Shown piece after piece: positions 31,510 to 43,560 of a stretch of 64,000 nucleotides of DNA; positions within the stretch are counted from its first letter, which is position 1; each line of letters starts with the position of its first letter. The stretch is from Nectonema munidae (Eukaryota; Nematomorpha; Nectonematoida; Nectonematidae). The stretch lies in NCBI GenBank assembly GCA_030549495.1, contig JAUIRK010000800.1, forward strand, positions 62,001 through 126,000, read 5' to 3'. Below the pieces are notes generated by a model, which searched no databases, was not told the origin of the DNA, and was given only the letters and a program-made list of their open reading frames with translations. Both the position numbers and the translations under genes were made by a program.

Positions 31510-32770
31510 AGTAAACAGCCATTTTTTTAATAGAAAAGTATATGAAAATTTGTAAGTTATGAAATAGTAAGAACGAGAATTTGATGATTGGTAAAAATAG
31601 ACCGCAAACAGATTTGATTAATGGTTGGAAAGAGTCTGATCGATGCAATTTTTGTTACAAAACAATTAATAGAAAAAAACTATTGAAGGAAATTCATCAG
31701 TTTATTGTGGTTTTGTACCCAAAGAAGTAGCGTATTTATGCTTGCGCAAAAAAGAGGTATCCTAAAAATGGGTTAGGTTGGTTCAAGAAATCTACAAAGA
31801 CTTAAACAAAATGAATTTCAGTTTCCTCTTTTATATATCTCTAGGAGATATCCCTATAATCCGTTCAGCTATAGAAGATTATTCTTGTCTTTGAATGCAA
31901 AACCTACAACTAAAAAAATATTTATTTGATAAATTTACAAAATAGAAAAAGAAATATTAAAATCTAAAATACAAAAAAGACTTTAAATATTATATCTTAA
32001 AAACTAAGAATAAGAATAAAAGATTCAAAAAAATCCAAGTTGCTAGTTTGCATAGGGAAGCGTAATATCTTGAAAAAGTCACGACCATTATTTCTCTACT
32101 TATAGAAGAAGAATATTTTTCTTTTTGATGGAATAATAAAAACAAATTAGAGGATCTAATTTGAACTTGAGCATAGATTTTTTTCTCATAAATTCAGATA
32201 TCAAAACTACTTCACAGTGAAAATTTCCTATTTTTATCTGAGCTAATCTAATATACTTTAATGATTTAAAAAAGGAAGGGATAATAAAATTTCTTTAAAG
32301 TGAAGGTATAATTTTTAAATATAAATTTTCCTATAATTTTAAATTTATTTTCTTAATTGTTACTACAATGTACAATTTCAAAAAAAAGAGAGAACGATTC
32401 CAAAATTTAAATAAAACTTTTAATTTAGTTATTTTTAAATTTAACACTTTTAAAATTTCCTTTCTCTCTGATATTAAAATTCATTTCAAGGCAACAGAAA
32501 TGGTTCTCACAAGTTAATTTTTTTGCCTTTGAACCATCAGAATTCTAAATTTACACAAAATATTTTACTGCAAAGTATTTTGATAGAAAGAAAAGCTCGA
32601 ATTTTATAAGTATGTTAAGTTTTGTCTTAATAACTCTTGTAGTTTTTTAGTAATTTTCGTTTCTTTTTGCAGCTTATTTTAGACTAACCCCTTACAGGGC
32701 GAGGAAAAATTGACCCAAAAAATTAAAAAAAATTGAATTTATTTACTTTTTAAAGTTTCACTGAATTGAA
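31510..32770. other. AT-rich sequence, no gene seen
   Basis: No coding sequence, element ends or structured repeat that I can support. Confidence 0.45.
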
Positions 32771-32779
32771 CAACTATGA

Positions 32780-33540
32780 ACACTTTGGAGAAAGTATTCA
32801 AAATTATTTCAAAGAATCCATGATTTTGTAATACAATAACATATAAATGACATTTTCTGATTTAAAATTCGATCATTTTCTAGAAGTTTTTTCAGTTTAG
32901 AAAAAGATCTTTCTACTTTTAAAGTTAAAACTTGACAATTTTGTAATTTGGGATAAGTACTGCGAGAGATTTGAGAGTTTTCCATATTCATGATTTTATT
33001 GATTTCATTTTATTTGAATCTATTTTCAAGTAACGCCATATTCGTCTTAAATGAAATAATGTTAAAACAAGTAAAGGCATTGTTCACTTTTTCCGACTAA
33101 ATCAATGAATCGTGAATATTCTCTAATTATTATTGTTAGCAAGTTTTTACACAAAATTTCTTTTTTTAACAATTTCTTGATATCTGGCAATAAAATTCCA
33201 TCATCATCATTAATTTCTTCACTGCTGGAAGATTTTAATGAAAATATTTTGCTGCTTGCAACGAATTTGTCAATTTCGTTATAATTGGAACTGAAGTCTT
33301 GCCGATAGGTTTGAAAAAAGAACGTCTTTTTCTATTACTAATTTTGATTGATTTAGAGCCAGTAATCTACAATTTTGCAGGATAACTTAACTTTTAAGGT
33401 AAACTTCTGTAAAAGATGTGAAAAACATGCAATGATAAAAAAGTTTGGGAATAAAATTCCATGACTTCTGCAGGGGATATATCGTATGTAACCGCGTTTG
33501 TCAACAAAAAAAATTTGTCTTACAAAAAACTTCTTCATGT
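32780..33540 (-). pseudogene. hAT transposase fragments (same family as 41217-43343)
   Basis: At 33538-33353 the stretch NFFIIACFSHLLQKFTLKVK matches HVTCISQLLHNCALKIK of the hAT at 41217-43343. At 32991-32809 the C-terminal dimerisation motif VERSFSKLKKLLENDR matches VERSFSKLRKLLEKDR there. The order and strand are right and the middle is decayed. It has no start, finger or intact catalytic region. Confidence 0.75.
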
Positions 33541-33564
33541 TTAACCTCAGTCAGTCAAACTTTA

Positions 33565-33585
33565 CAGTAAAACCTTTTATTAGAC
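33565..33585. repeat. pogo-like terminal repeat cut by a hAT insertion
   Basis: TA then CAGTAAAACCTTTTATTAGA, the same start as at 12154 (CAGTAAAACCTTTTATA). It stops exactly where the hAT end CAGGGATTCCCAACC begins at 33586. Confidence 0.5.
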
Positions 33586-36100
33586 CAGGGATTCCCAACC
33601 TTTTTATTTCTGCGTACCACTTAAAGATTCAATTTGTAGTTGCGTACCACCTAATTCTCAAAATTAATTTCTAACCTTGAAATTCTATATTTTTAAGTTT
33701 AAGAACACAGTAATAAAGACACACATACACAACACAAATATACGATATATAAATAAAAAAAATAAAAAACTAAACATATTTTATCAGAATTTATATTTCA
33801 GCATAAATAAGCAAAAAAAATTTCATTACATTTAGTATTTAATAATAATAATCAGTGCAACTGCTGTGCTTGTTTTTTCTACTAATTTAGAAATGCGTGG
33901 AGTTGTTTTACTAACAGAACATCGAAAATAATGTTCTGGATTTACAAGATGATTTCTTGTTTTCGATTAAATTGCAAAAAGAGTAGAAAACCCTTTTTCA
34001 CATTCCCAAGTTGTGGATATGAGAAGCTAAGGAATTGCATTTTTTCAAGTTTTGGTTATGAAGAACTTACATTCACCCAAAAATTGGCTAATTTTTGATT
34101 TTCAAACTTTTCCTTTGCATTGTCATCGCATTGTAAATCAATGAGCTCTTCTTGCTCACCTGTTCCAACTGCGACGTTACCAGGATCAAAAGTAAATGGA
34201 TTTCGAGTCTAAGGGCAGAAATATCCATTACGATCAATAGAAAAATAATGTTAACAAAAAGAGATGTTCGATGACCTTTGGAGTAATCCTTTCTCTAAAT
34301 GATGCAAGATTTGCCAACATTCCAAACTGTTTGTTTCTTTCTATCCACAGGTCAAGCTTCCGCGTTAAAGCAGTGAGTTTAATTGAAAAATCAAAAACAT
34401 TACCTTCAGATCCCTGAAGAGAGGAATTAAAGGTATTTAGAACTCCAAAAATGTCTGACAAGTAGGCGAGGTGGAGAAAAAAAATCTTGATCTTCAAGAA
34501 TCTTTTGAAACTCGTGGTTTTTTGTTTGAAAAAAGTTAAGAAGTTCATTCCTAAGCACAATAAGACGCATAGTGGTGTTCCCCCGCGACAACCACCTCAC
34601 TTCTGTGTAAAACAGCAATAAAGTGTAATCTGATCCAATGTCTTCGCAGATGGTCTTGAAAAAACGGGTATTTAAAGCAGATGACTTGATGTAGTTAACT
34701 ATTTTAACAACCAAGTTTAAACTTGTCTTTATTTCGAGAGGGAGTATTTTAGCAGCAAGTGTGAATTGATGTAAAAACAATGTATAGAGGTGACCGAGGG
34801 AGACACTCCTTTAACTCTTTCTTGAAATCCAGATTTTCTACCAAGCACAGCAGGAGAACCGTCTGTTGTGCAGCCTACTAACTTGGCCCATTGTAAACCA
34901 TTTTCTTTGATCCTTTTGTTGTAGTTTGCATTTCATTACTAAACAGCAACTCGCTTTGAATGGCATTTTCAGTAGCATAACGTACATATACCAGGAGTTG
35001 TGCACAATTTGAAACGTCTAGTTGTATAGCAAATCCATATTTAGAGTTTTGTACCATTGTAATGACTTGTTCATTAATATTAATGAAAATTTCTGTAATA
35101 CGTTTAGACATCGGGACGCTGTTCAATTTTGCAGCTGCTTCATGGCCAATGAGATGCTTTACCAAAATCTTTGTGGCAGGCATGATTAATTTTTCAGCTA
35201 TTGTGTAGGCCTTTTTGTTTTAGCCACAAGAAGTGCAACTTCATACGAGGCTGTTACAATCTCCACTGATTGATTATATTACTTTGCTGTTTTATCTATT
35301 CTTTGTTTTTTTGCATTTTCACCAAGTCCTTTTTAAAAAATTAGATTCGCGGTTCTTAAGTTCAGAATGATTAGTCTGGAGATGACGCTGTAAAAAGCTT
35401 GGCTTCATTCATGCATTTGATTATGCTTTTATAGAAATCACACACTGGCACAGACTCATCATCGTCATCATCATCATCATCATCATCATCCATGTTGCCT
35501 TCTAGGCCTGGTTATTGTTCCCAAAGAGTCGGGGTCAACCAATTTGCTGCAACAACTGCGCCATTCCATTCTTTCTTTAGCATCCTTCGCACAAGCTTTC
35601 TTTTTTCCATATCGTGATGAATCACTTCATTCCATGCTTTCTTTGGTCTTCCTCTTCCCATCAATCAATTCATCTTTTATCTTCTTTACAACGTTCCCTT
35701 CGGACATCCTTTCGACATGACCAAACCAACGTAATCTATTCTCTTCTAAATGCACTTCTATATCCTCAATTCCAATGTTCTTTCTCAACACATCGTTGGC
35801 AATCCTATCTTTCAGCGTCTTTCCGCATATCATCCGAATCATTCTCATCTCAGTTGTTTGTAGCCTTCTCGTGTCAGCCTTCTTCATCACCCAGCATTCA
35901 GAACCGTAACAAATCGTACTTCTAACGCAAACTTTATACAGCCTTGCTTTTAGTTCGTCAGATAAGAAATTTTCACACAGTAAGCCGGATAATTCCTTGA
36001 ACTTTTTCCAACACTGTGGCACAGACTCTTCTTTATTTTTCATCTCAATAAAACCAAAATCTATATATTCATCTTTTTACTGTCGTTTAGGCATTTATAT
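33586..36100 (-). mobile_element. hAT transposon (ZBED5/SCAND3-like type), degenerate
   Basis: The left end reads CAGGGATTCCCAACCTTTTT at 33586. The same terminal repeat, CAGAGGTTCCCAACCTTTTT, bounds the MITE at 55436. A decayed transposase on minus runs from a start near 36096 (MPKRQ, then an in-frame stop, KDEYIDFGFIEMKNKEESVP) through MPATKILVKHLIGHEAAAKL (35183), YTEVRWLSRGN (about 34600) to about 34234. A 559 bp LINE fragment interrupts it at 35458-36016. The right terminal repeat was not found. The type resembles ZBED5/SCAND3-related transposases. Confidence 0.78.
35458..36016 (-). mobile_element. 5'-truncated RTE-type LINE inserted in the hAT
   Basis: It is flanked by exact 12 bp duplications TGGCACAGACTC (35446-35457 and 36017-36028). 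On minus it encodes the reverse transcriptase C-terminus: LSDELKARLYKVCVRSTICYG, SECWVMKKADTRRLQTTEMR, and LRWFGHVERMSEG. It ends in a (GAT)n run (about 35458-35490 on +, ATC repeats). The C-terminal RT motif and a trinucleotide microsatellite tail in place of poly(A) are hallmarks of RTE-clade LINEs. The first dozen residues of the overlapping open frame (MKNKEESVPQCW) belong partly to the hAT host sequence. Confidence 0.92.
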
Positions 36101-36990
36101 TTTACAGTCATAAATAAACACTTTTTAAAATTTTTTGTTATAATTTTTCCCAAAAATGATTATGAAAAGTTGTTTTTATGTTTACTCTTTCAAAAAAATA
36201 ATATATGCTTAAATATTAAGATAAAATTAAAAATTTTAAGTAAAAATTTGACTGTCAAATAAATCAAAAAAATATAAAAGTTTATTTTATTATGATTTTT
36301 TTGAAAGGATGTAATAAAAGCATTACATTTTTAAAAATATTTAATAATTTTTTCTGTTTATTCTATTCAAATTTGTACATTCTTAGATTTTTTCAAATTA
36401 ATTATTGTAATAAAGATAAAAATAATAACTAGAACTGTGACAAACTCAATCTTTAAAAAGAGTACTTTTGTCACAACTTCCACCATTTTTGTGTAAAATA
36501 TCCTATGACTCAAATTTGTGTGTGGTTAAATTTCCCTATCATAGATAAAAAAAAATAACTAATGTTAAACTGGACCGGTTTCAAAAATTTAAAGACACAA
36601 AAAAATGTTACCTTTTGATTAAATGAGCAAACAGTCATAAAAGTTGAAGCTTATTAAAGTTATCATAAAAAAACTTACAAAAAAGAAAGACAGATCAGTA
36701 AGTAAAGCAAAAATTCTTTTTATGATTGATGACAAAATTGATTACAATGTGTCAATTGAAAAATAATTACGTGATAATCAGATTTATTTCAGTAAAATTG
36801 ATCAAAAACAATGAGCAATGACAGAGAAAAATTTAAAGCCCCCTACTGTATTGTATCAAGAATACAAGCAAAATAAAACGATAAATGTATATCAAGAATT
36901 GCCATATAGGCGTTTTCATGTTGTATTGACTCATTGATTACTGTGGTTTGACAACAAACACAGATTTTACAAAAATAGAATCATATATCG
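36101..36990. other. AT-rich sequence, no gene seen
   Basis: No supported features. The expected right end of the hAT (a mirror of CAGGGATTCCC) is not visible here. Confidence 0.45.
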
Positions 36991-36992
36991 AT

Positions 36993-37297
36993 AGCTTGGC
37001 AAAGGTTTGGAGGCATTTCCTATGCAGAGAAGCGTTAGGCAACTATATAGTATATAAAGTTGGAAAATTTTAAACACTTGTAACTTTTCTTGGGGTCGTT
37101 AGAAAACAACTAAACTTGACATATGTGTTAAGAAGAAAAAGTTTTGGATTGTATCAAGTTTCATTGAATTTTGTTAAAATTAGAATACATTGAAATTTAA
37201 AAAAAAAGTGATAGTCTATTTCCTATAAATGAATACATAGTATCTTGGTACCGCTCCGTCCGCCATTTTTAAAACGCCTCCAAAGCTTTGCCAAGCT
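36993..37297. mobile_element. Foldback MITE
   Basis: Mirror arms AGCTTGGCAAAGGTTTGGAG (continuing GCATTT; 36993-37018) and AAACGCCTCCAAAGCTTTGC (continuing CAAGCT; ends 37297) match at 24 of 26 positions. The interior of about 250 bp has no coding capacity. No clear target duplication was identified, so the superfamily is unknown. Confidence 0.6.
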
Positions 37298-39009
37298 CCT
37301 AAAAAAATCAGTATACAAGTTACTTTAATAAAAAGTGTTTGAAAAATTTCTTTACGTTGCCTCCTTTGTTGTTATTAAATGGTAAAAACTGGGCATCAAA
37401 ACTTCAAGTGTATTTTAAAAATTCATTATTTACAAATGTTGAAGTTACTCAAAGTCACATAACAACAAAGAAGGCAAGCATTCTATTTGCCCCATTTGAA
37501 TTCTTTCTGCTCATTCTTTGCATTAAAGGCGCAGATTTAAAGTTGTTCTACTATTTTGATTACTTCCTCATTTTAGTATAGAAGGTGAAAAGTATGGCAA
37601 TTAAATTTAATGATTAAACCTAGCTTTTTTCCCGATTATACACCTGAAGAGGTGATGAATTATACATCTGATGATTAAAGACAGATTAAACGCTGGCTAA
37701 ATCCGAGAGGAAGATTTTATGCCAGAAAAATAAATCACTTGTCATAAAACAAGTTCTATTGCACTGGGCTAGGAAATACTAATTGTTTTCCCGATTCTTT
37801 AGCTAAAACATATTTTGTAGATTTTTTTATAAACATCTTGTAATATGTGCAATATATATAAATAAATCTATCAGGGCTTTTGACTCTCTGAAAAAGTGTT
37901 CACTCAAGTCCGATTTTAAATGATCCGTAAGACAATCAAATTTTTGAATATTTTAATTTGAATCCTTGCACTCCATCTTCATTCGCTATGGTTTGACTTA
38001 GACGCAGAACTGTGGAGTCGAAGTAAAAACACAGACTTTGACTCCTCCTCACTTTCCTATTCCTACTCTGACTTCCTTGCTTTGCATTAAAGTTCTAATC
38101 GTACTTTATAAAAACTGTGATATACTTTACGTTGTGTGTAACTCAGGTTTGCCAGATGTCTCGGTTTTCCCTCATTTTGCCGTTGCTTAACATTATATAG
38201 ATCTCTCTGATGTGAAATTTTTGTATCTGCGGATGTCAGAATTAATTTTTTTAGCCGATTCGGATATCATAACTGGTATTCTAACTAAACACAAGTTCTA
38301 TACTTCTCAAAAATTTAGAGAGAATATGCCAATGCCATGTGTTATCATAAAAATTTTGGATAAAGTAAAAATTTTAAAATACCGAAAAAAACTTTGGGGC
38401 ATATAGAAAAAAGGAAAATGTTAGAAAATGGCGAATGAGGATTTTAAAAGGATGTAAAATTTTTAATGGATGCAGAAGGGGAATCCGATACATCTCTATT
38501 AACAATAGAATCTTCGAAGATCTATAAGAATACGGAATTTTCATCGACTAATCTCATATATGTCAAAAAAAAAGGAGGTTAGAAAATTTTAGCTCAGAGT
38601 ATGATTGTTTATCTCTTTTTTATAGTATAAAAACTCATCTTTTACTTGTAGAGTATTTTTCAAATTAATTTTTTTTTGTTAGAAATTCAAAATTTTATTT
38701 TTCAAAGTTAAAAAATAGAAAGATTTAATCCAATTAATAAAGGGAAAAAACTGCAGATTTTTGTCGACGCCAACTGCACCAAGTTCCTAAATACCTTTTA
38801 CACCTGCCCTGCATAGACGCTGAAAACGATACCTTGACAGTTAAAGGCTCTAATTTTACTATTACCTTCTTTAAATGCTTCCAAATAACTTTCCTGAATT
38901 CTTTAGATAACAAAGGAAGTAGCAAGTTTGTTGCCTTTTCTACATTCCATTTAACAAATGGAAATGTTTTTTCTCTTTCCTTTTAAGAATATTTTATAAA
39001 CGCATTGCT
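37298..39009. other. AT-rich sequence, no gene supported
   Basis: Several short open frames (37339-37581, 38212-38406, and 38734-38925 minus) have no recognisable family and no splice context. No transposon ends were recognised until 39010. Confidence 0.4.
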
Positions 39010-39013
39010 TTAA

Positions 39014-39143
39014 CCGGTTATCGACCACAGTCGACATATGTCGACTTTACAAAAATGTGAATCGTCTGCGTTTATCAATGCTTTTTAATACAAATCTTCT
39101 GCTTTATACTAGATATCGTCTGATTATTCTCGTCGTTAACGGG
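39014..39143. mobile_element. TTAA MITE with GTCGAC palindrome
   Basis: It is flanked by TTAA at 39010-39013 and 39144-39147. The ends are CCGGTTATCGACC and, read inward, CCCGTTAACGACG. Directly inside the left end is the perfect palindrome AGTCGACATATGTCGACT, and CGTCTGCG follows. It is 130 bp long. It lies about 110 bp upstream of the TDP2 start codon, so it is in the promoter or first intron of TDP2. Confidence 0.8.
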
Positions 39144-39254
39144 TTAATTTAACCTTTTATACAATAATAAGTCTCCTTAGAACTTAATTATTATAAAAAA
39201 GAGGTCAATTTCAAATATTGTACCTTGGTTTATTTTTATATTTAGACTTCCTCA

Positions 39255-40259
39255 ATGTCAGACTCAGATGATTGTCAAATTTTGTTGCCATCCATTGAAA
39301 TTTGTGAACGGTATTGTAAGGAATTTGCGTATTTGACTGGAACTGATACAGCGGCCGCTCAATTCTTTCTTCAAGACAACGAATGGAACTTGGAAAAATC
39401 TATAAATGTTTTTTTCAAAATAAAGATTCCTTTTTCAGAAAGTCTTGGTAATTGCAATCACACTTTGCTAAAAGTTGGTAGTTGGAATGTGAATGGTTTA
39501 GATGAAAAGAATATGTCATCCAGAAGCTTGACAATATGTCGCACAATTTTTGATGAAAACCCCGATGTAGTCTTTCTACAAGAAGTTGTTGCGGAGTGTG
39601 AAAGTACCTTGAAAAAATATCTTTCTCCCTTTTATTCCTTTTATTCTGGGAAACTGAATGTGCATAGTTTTTATTACACTCTTACCTTGATAAATAACTT
39701 GGCATTTGACTCATCTAATACAACTGTGCGTGCTTTCCCCTTTTCGAATACTGTAATGGATAGAGGAGTGCTGATGGTGGAGACACACACTCTTTCTAAA
39801 AACTTTAAGCTCAATCTGTTCAATACACACTTAGAAAGTACGAAGAATTTTTCAAAGCCAAGACTTGTTCAGCTTAAAGAAGTGATATCTCTTCTGCAAC
39901 AAGACAAACTCACGAAAAGCCTTTCAATCCTTGGAGGTGATCTCAATATTCGTGATAATGAATACAACTCTATTAACGAAAATCTAGTCAGTAGCGTTTA
40001 TGATGCTTGGAAAGAAGCTGGCTCTAATCTCGCAAATAGATATACCTATGATGGCAATACAAATGCAAACATTTCCTTTCAAAAAGTTCGTTCGCGCTTT
40101 GACCGTATCCTCTATCACTCGCACTTACTTACCTCCAAAGTTAAAGATTTTTCCCTTTTTGGCATTAAGAATGCTTACCGATGTTCTAGACCTGTAAGCG
40201 ATCACTGGGGTATTATTTGTAGCTTGAAAGTATCGCCTGTTTATTTCGAATTTTATTGA
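39255..40259 (+). CDS. TDP2: Tyrosyl-DNA phosphodiesterase 2
   Basis: This 334-residue TDP2 removes topoisomerase II peptides linked through 5'-phosphotyrosine at DNA breaks. An N-terminal UBA-like domain (about residues 14-55, with WNLEKSINVFF) is followed by the endonuclease/exonuclease/phosphatase fold (about 72-325). The active-site set is complete: SWNVNGLD (Asn78), FLQEV (Glu110), NTHLES (His192), GGDLNIRD (Asp229, Asn231) and SDHWG (Asp316, His317). The length fits the family (human about 360, the difference being in the N-terminus). An in-frame TAG 12 nt upstream fixes the start. A T-rich tract ending in TTTAG at 39240-39245 looks like a 5'UTR splice acceptor. The single coding exon is unusual, since the vertebrate gene has several. 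Poly(A) signal AATAAA is at 40392-40397. Confidence 0.96.
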   Translation: MSDSDDCQILLPSIEICERYCKEFAYLTGTDTAAAQFFLQDNEWNLEKSINVFFKIKIPFSESLGNCNHTLLKVGSWNVNGLDEKNMSSRSLTICRTIFDENPDVVFLQEVVAECESTLKKYLSPFYSFYSGKLNVHSFYYTLTLINNLAFDSSNTTVRAFPFSNTVMDRGVLMVETHTLSKNFKLNLFNTHLESTKNFSKPRLVQLKEVISLLQQDKLTKSLSILGGDLNIRDNEYNSINENLVSSVYDAWKEAGSNLANRYTYDGNTNANISFQKVRSRFDRILYHSHLLTSKVKDFSLFGIKNAYRCSRPVSDHWGIICSLKVSPVYFEFY

Positions 40260-41216
40260 CATCGATTAAACCTTTATGATGTCGCTGGATCATTGAACGT
40301 TTTCATGTTGTACATAGACTGTTACCAAAAAAGACATCAATTTGTTAACTTTTTAAATTCTTCACTAATGTTTTAGTTTTCTTTTTATTTAAATAAATGT
40401 AACGATTTTTTAATTTAAATATTAGCAGATGTATGAATTATCAAATCGACTTTTCTCTATTTGATCATAATGGTATCTTGGCAATCCAAGAATCGAATAA
40501 ATGTTTGGTGCTATCTTTGAAAATTTAGGAGAAATTTTATTTAATGAAAAATAGAATAAAAATGGATTGCTTTTGAAATAAATTAATGAATACTAGCTTT
40601 TAAATTCTTAAAAAAACATTGTAATCGAAATAACTTGGAAAAATTTATTCTGCCCTACTGACAATAAAGTGTACATGTACTGAATCAGAAAGATCTTTCC
40701 TGATCGATTGTTTCTTTCAAAAAAGAGAGCAAAGCATTCTTGCAAAACTTTGAATGCTCAAATATTTTTAGAAGATAAATAATAGTTTGATTTTTTTGCT
40801 AAGAAAATGGAAGTAATTTTGTAATAAATCGAGCAGAGGGGGATATGGTTAATATGACATTATATTAACTTATAATTTTTTTAGTCAAAATTTTCTCTCT
40901 TCGTGATATACTTAATGATTCTATCCTATTCATCATCAAGTTTGCTAAAAGCTCAACAAAATCTAACTTTTCTTATGCTTTGATTATGCGCTCAAAGATT
41001 AAGTAATGAAAGGCCTTGCTTACTTTTCAAGATTCTTTGAAAAATATTGAACTTAATAAAGGTTGCTAAAGTGTGCTGAGAGTTGGTGCCTTTTTTTCCT
41101 CCCATCTATGTTAAAAAAATTCAATTATAAATATAATAAATTCTTGAACCAAGACAAATAATGGTAAAAGAATAAGATTAATATTTTAAACTCTTTCTTT
41201 GAAGATAATTGAAATG
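40260..41216. other. TDP2 3'UTR, then AT-rich intergenic sequence
   Basis: AATAAA at 40392-40397 probably ends the TDP2 transcript. The rest has no supported feature. Confidence 0.5.
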
Positions 41217-43343
41217 CAGGGCAGACAAAAAATTGACTTTATTAAAAGAAAATATTGGCTTTTAAATCTAAAAAAATGGACTTTTATGATTTTATTAACT
41301 TTTAAACATAAAATAAAAAAACAAAATTATTTACAATTATAGAAAAAAATCATGTAATTAAAAATATTGTGTGGATTAAAATTTCGATCTTTTTCTAATA
41401 ACTTTCTGAGTTTTGAGAAGGATCTTTCAACTTCGCAACTAGAAGCTGGACAATTTTGTAGAAGTAAATACGTATCAGGTGATATACTTGAATTTTTCAT
41501 TTCCATAATAGCAGTTATTTGATTTTGTTCCATTCTACTTTTGATATATGGGATCAATTTGCATTCATCATTGTTAAAATGAAGTAAACTTAAAACTTTG
41601 CTAGCGTCACATATTTTAAAAGTCCTTTTTTGCGATTGATCTATTAGCTCAATTATATTTTGAGCGTAATTTTTTTAATTGATAACAAAGCTTTACATAA
41701 GTTAAGATTTTCTAAGCTTTTTCTTGCATTGTCAATCAAAATACCATTTTCACCATCAAAATTGTCCATAATTTTTTTTATTTCAGGAAGATTTTTACTA
41801 TTGTAAAGAGTTGCTTCCAACCAACTACCCCATCTTGTAATTATAGGAACTGGTGGGTAACCAATTTCAGAGAAAAAAAACGTCTTGTTTTGTTCTTTAT
41901 CGTGAGAGCTTTAAAACGTGAAATTAATGCATCCACTTCAGGATAAAAAGTTTTAATTTTTAGAGCACAGTTGTGCAATAACTGGGAAATGCATGTAACG
42001 TGAAAAAAGTTAGGAAACATAACTTTTAAATTCTTAGCTGCGGCAGTATTGTATCTAGCACCATCTGTTATCAAAAACAAAAAGTGTTTTCTACCTATGT
42101 GAAACTCTTTCAACGTATCGTCGATAAAATAAGTGAACATTTGTGAATTTATATGTGCTTCAAAAGGAGCAGTTTTGATCAAGTAAGTTTTTTGAGGTTC
42201 TACCAATGTTCCAGCAATAACATTTAAGAATACACAATTCGTAATAATGGTTTCATCAACCATCATAAACCCGTCTTGATTTTTTAATAAACTTTTAATT
42301 TTTTGAAGTTTCTCATGTGCTAATTTCGAAACCAAGTTTCTACATGTAACAGAAGGAACTTGTCTTCCGAGATTTTGAAAAAGTGAAACAATGCTCGAAT
42401 GGCAAAGTTTGTGCAATGGAATATTAGCTTCTAGGAAAGCTGTAATCAATTTCTTTTTGAAGTCATCGGAAGTAGTATCAGTGGAAAACTTTTCAATCCT
42501 GCTGTTGGCATAACTATCTTTAAGATGTTTTTCGTGTTTTGGGTTTTTCTGTGACTTTCAATAAAAAAAGTTTTATCGTGTTTTACTTCTACCAAACATA
42601 ACTTGCAAAAAAGTTTGTCTTTGCTTTGTGATAGTGAAAACTCGTTTTGATATTTTGTAATAATGAGTGATATTTTCATAGAATTACTTCTAGAGCTTTT
42701 AGGCATAATTGTATAATTTTTTAAATTAAAAAAAAAAATAAAGTTCACATAAAACTTGTTTATAAAACGACAACTAAATAAAAAAGAGAAGTTGTTCAAT
42801 CTTTCTTAAGAAGGATTTAACTGGGTACTTATAGGCAAAATTATTTAATTCTAAGGTATGAAAAAATTCTGCTGCAACAGTCTTATCTACGAACCAGATG
42901 TGAATAAGTGTATGTATACAGTTCATATAATGAACATTTTAGAGTGCAACTGTTTTAATTGCTAACACATGAGGACTTATTTTCTTAGAAGATGTATACA
43001 ATCTACTTTTAACATATAAATCGAAACACATGCTGGCTGATATTGTGTATAAGTGTATGAATGTTTCACAATTGAAAACAGAGGAATTTGAAGAATATTT
43101 ACATTACATGATTTTTACTCGTGTTTATTCTAATTATTTTTTAATAAAACTATATTTTTATAATCAAAAAACAAAACCTACTTAAAAATGGACTTTTATT
43201 GATTTTTTAAAAAAATTGACTTTCATTGACATAAAAAATAACGTTAAATTAGTCATTTTTTATTAAAAAAACAAAAAAAATGCTTTCAGAAAATGTATTT
43301 TTATTTATAACAAAAGTTGACTTATTAACTTTTGAATGCCCTG
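41217..43343 (-). mobile_element. hAT transposon with terminal repeats
   Basis: The ends are CAGGGCAGACAAAAAATTGA (left) and, read inward, CAGGGCATTCAAAAGTTAAT (right), giving a 2.13 kb element. Subterminal AATGGACTTTTAT/TTGACTT blocks recur near both ends. The 8 bp flanks no longer match. It carries a broken transposase on minus (42799-41327). Confidence 0.8.
41327..42799 (-). pseudogene. hAT transposase, broken in three frames
   Basis: The N-terminal piece (42799-42446) contains a C-x2-C...H zinc-finger-like segment (KLFCKLCLVEVKHDKT...SHRKTQNTK). The catalytic piece (42449-41841) has FMMVDETIITN (first Asp), FLITDGARYN (second Asp) and HVTCISQLLHNCA (the C-x-x-H motif of hAT). After a frameshift near 41880, the sequence continues as PIITRWGSWLEATLYNS. 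The C-terminal piece (41557-41327) carries SCEVERSFSKLRKLLEKDR. It has at least two frameshifts and is not functional. A relic of the same family lies at 32780-33540. Confidence 0.88.
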
Positions 43344-43560
43344 CTAATAAGTGATACTAAATTTATACGAAACATGATAATACATAAATCTCGATACACT
43401 GACCAAATTATCAAACTGGAATAGAAAACTAGAAAAACTCCATGTAATTCTTTCATGATTACCCACATTTTAAGCGTGTATTACTATTATTTTCAACATA
43501 AGCAATGGAGAATAAACAGAATTGTAAAGTGATCGATAATAATTTGTCTCTGGGTAGTGG
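43344..43560. other. Short intergenic spacer
   Basis: Nothing recognised between the hAT and the arm-like repeat. Confidence 0.4.
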
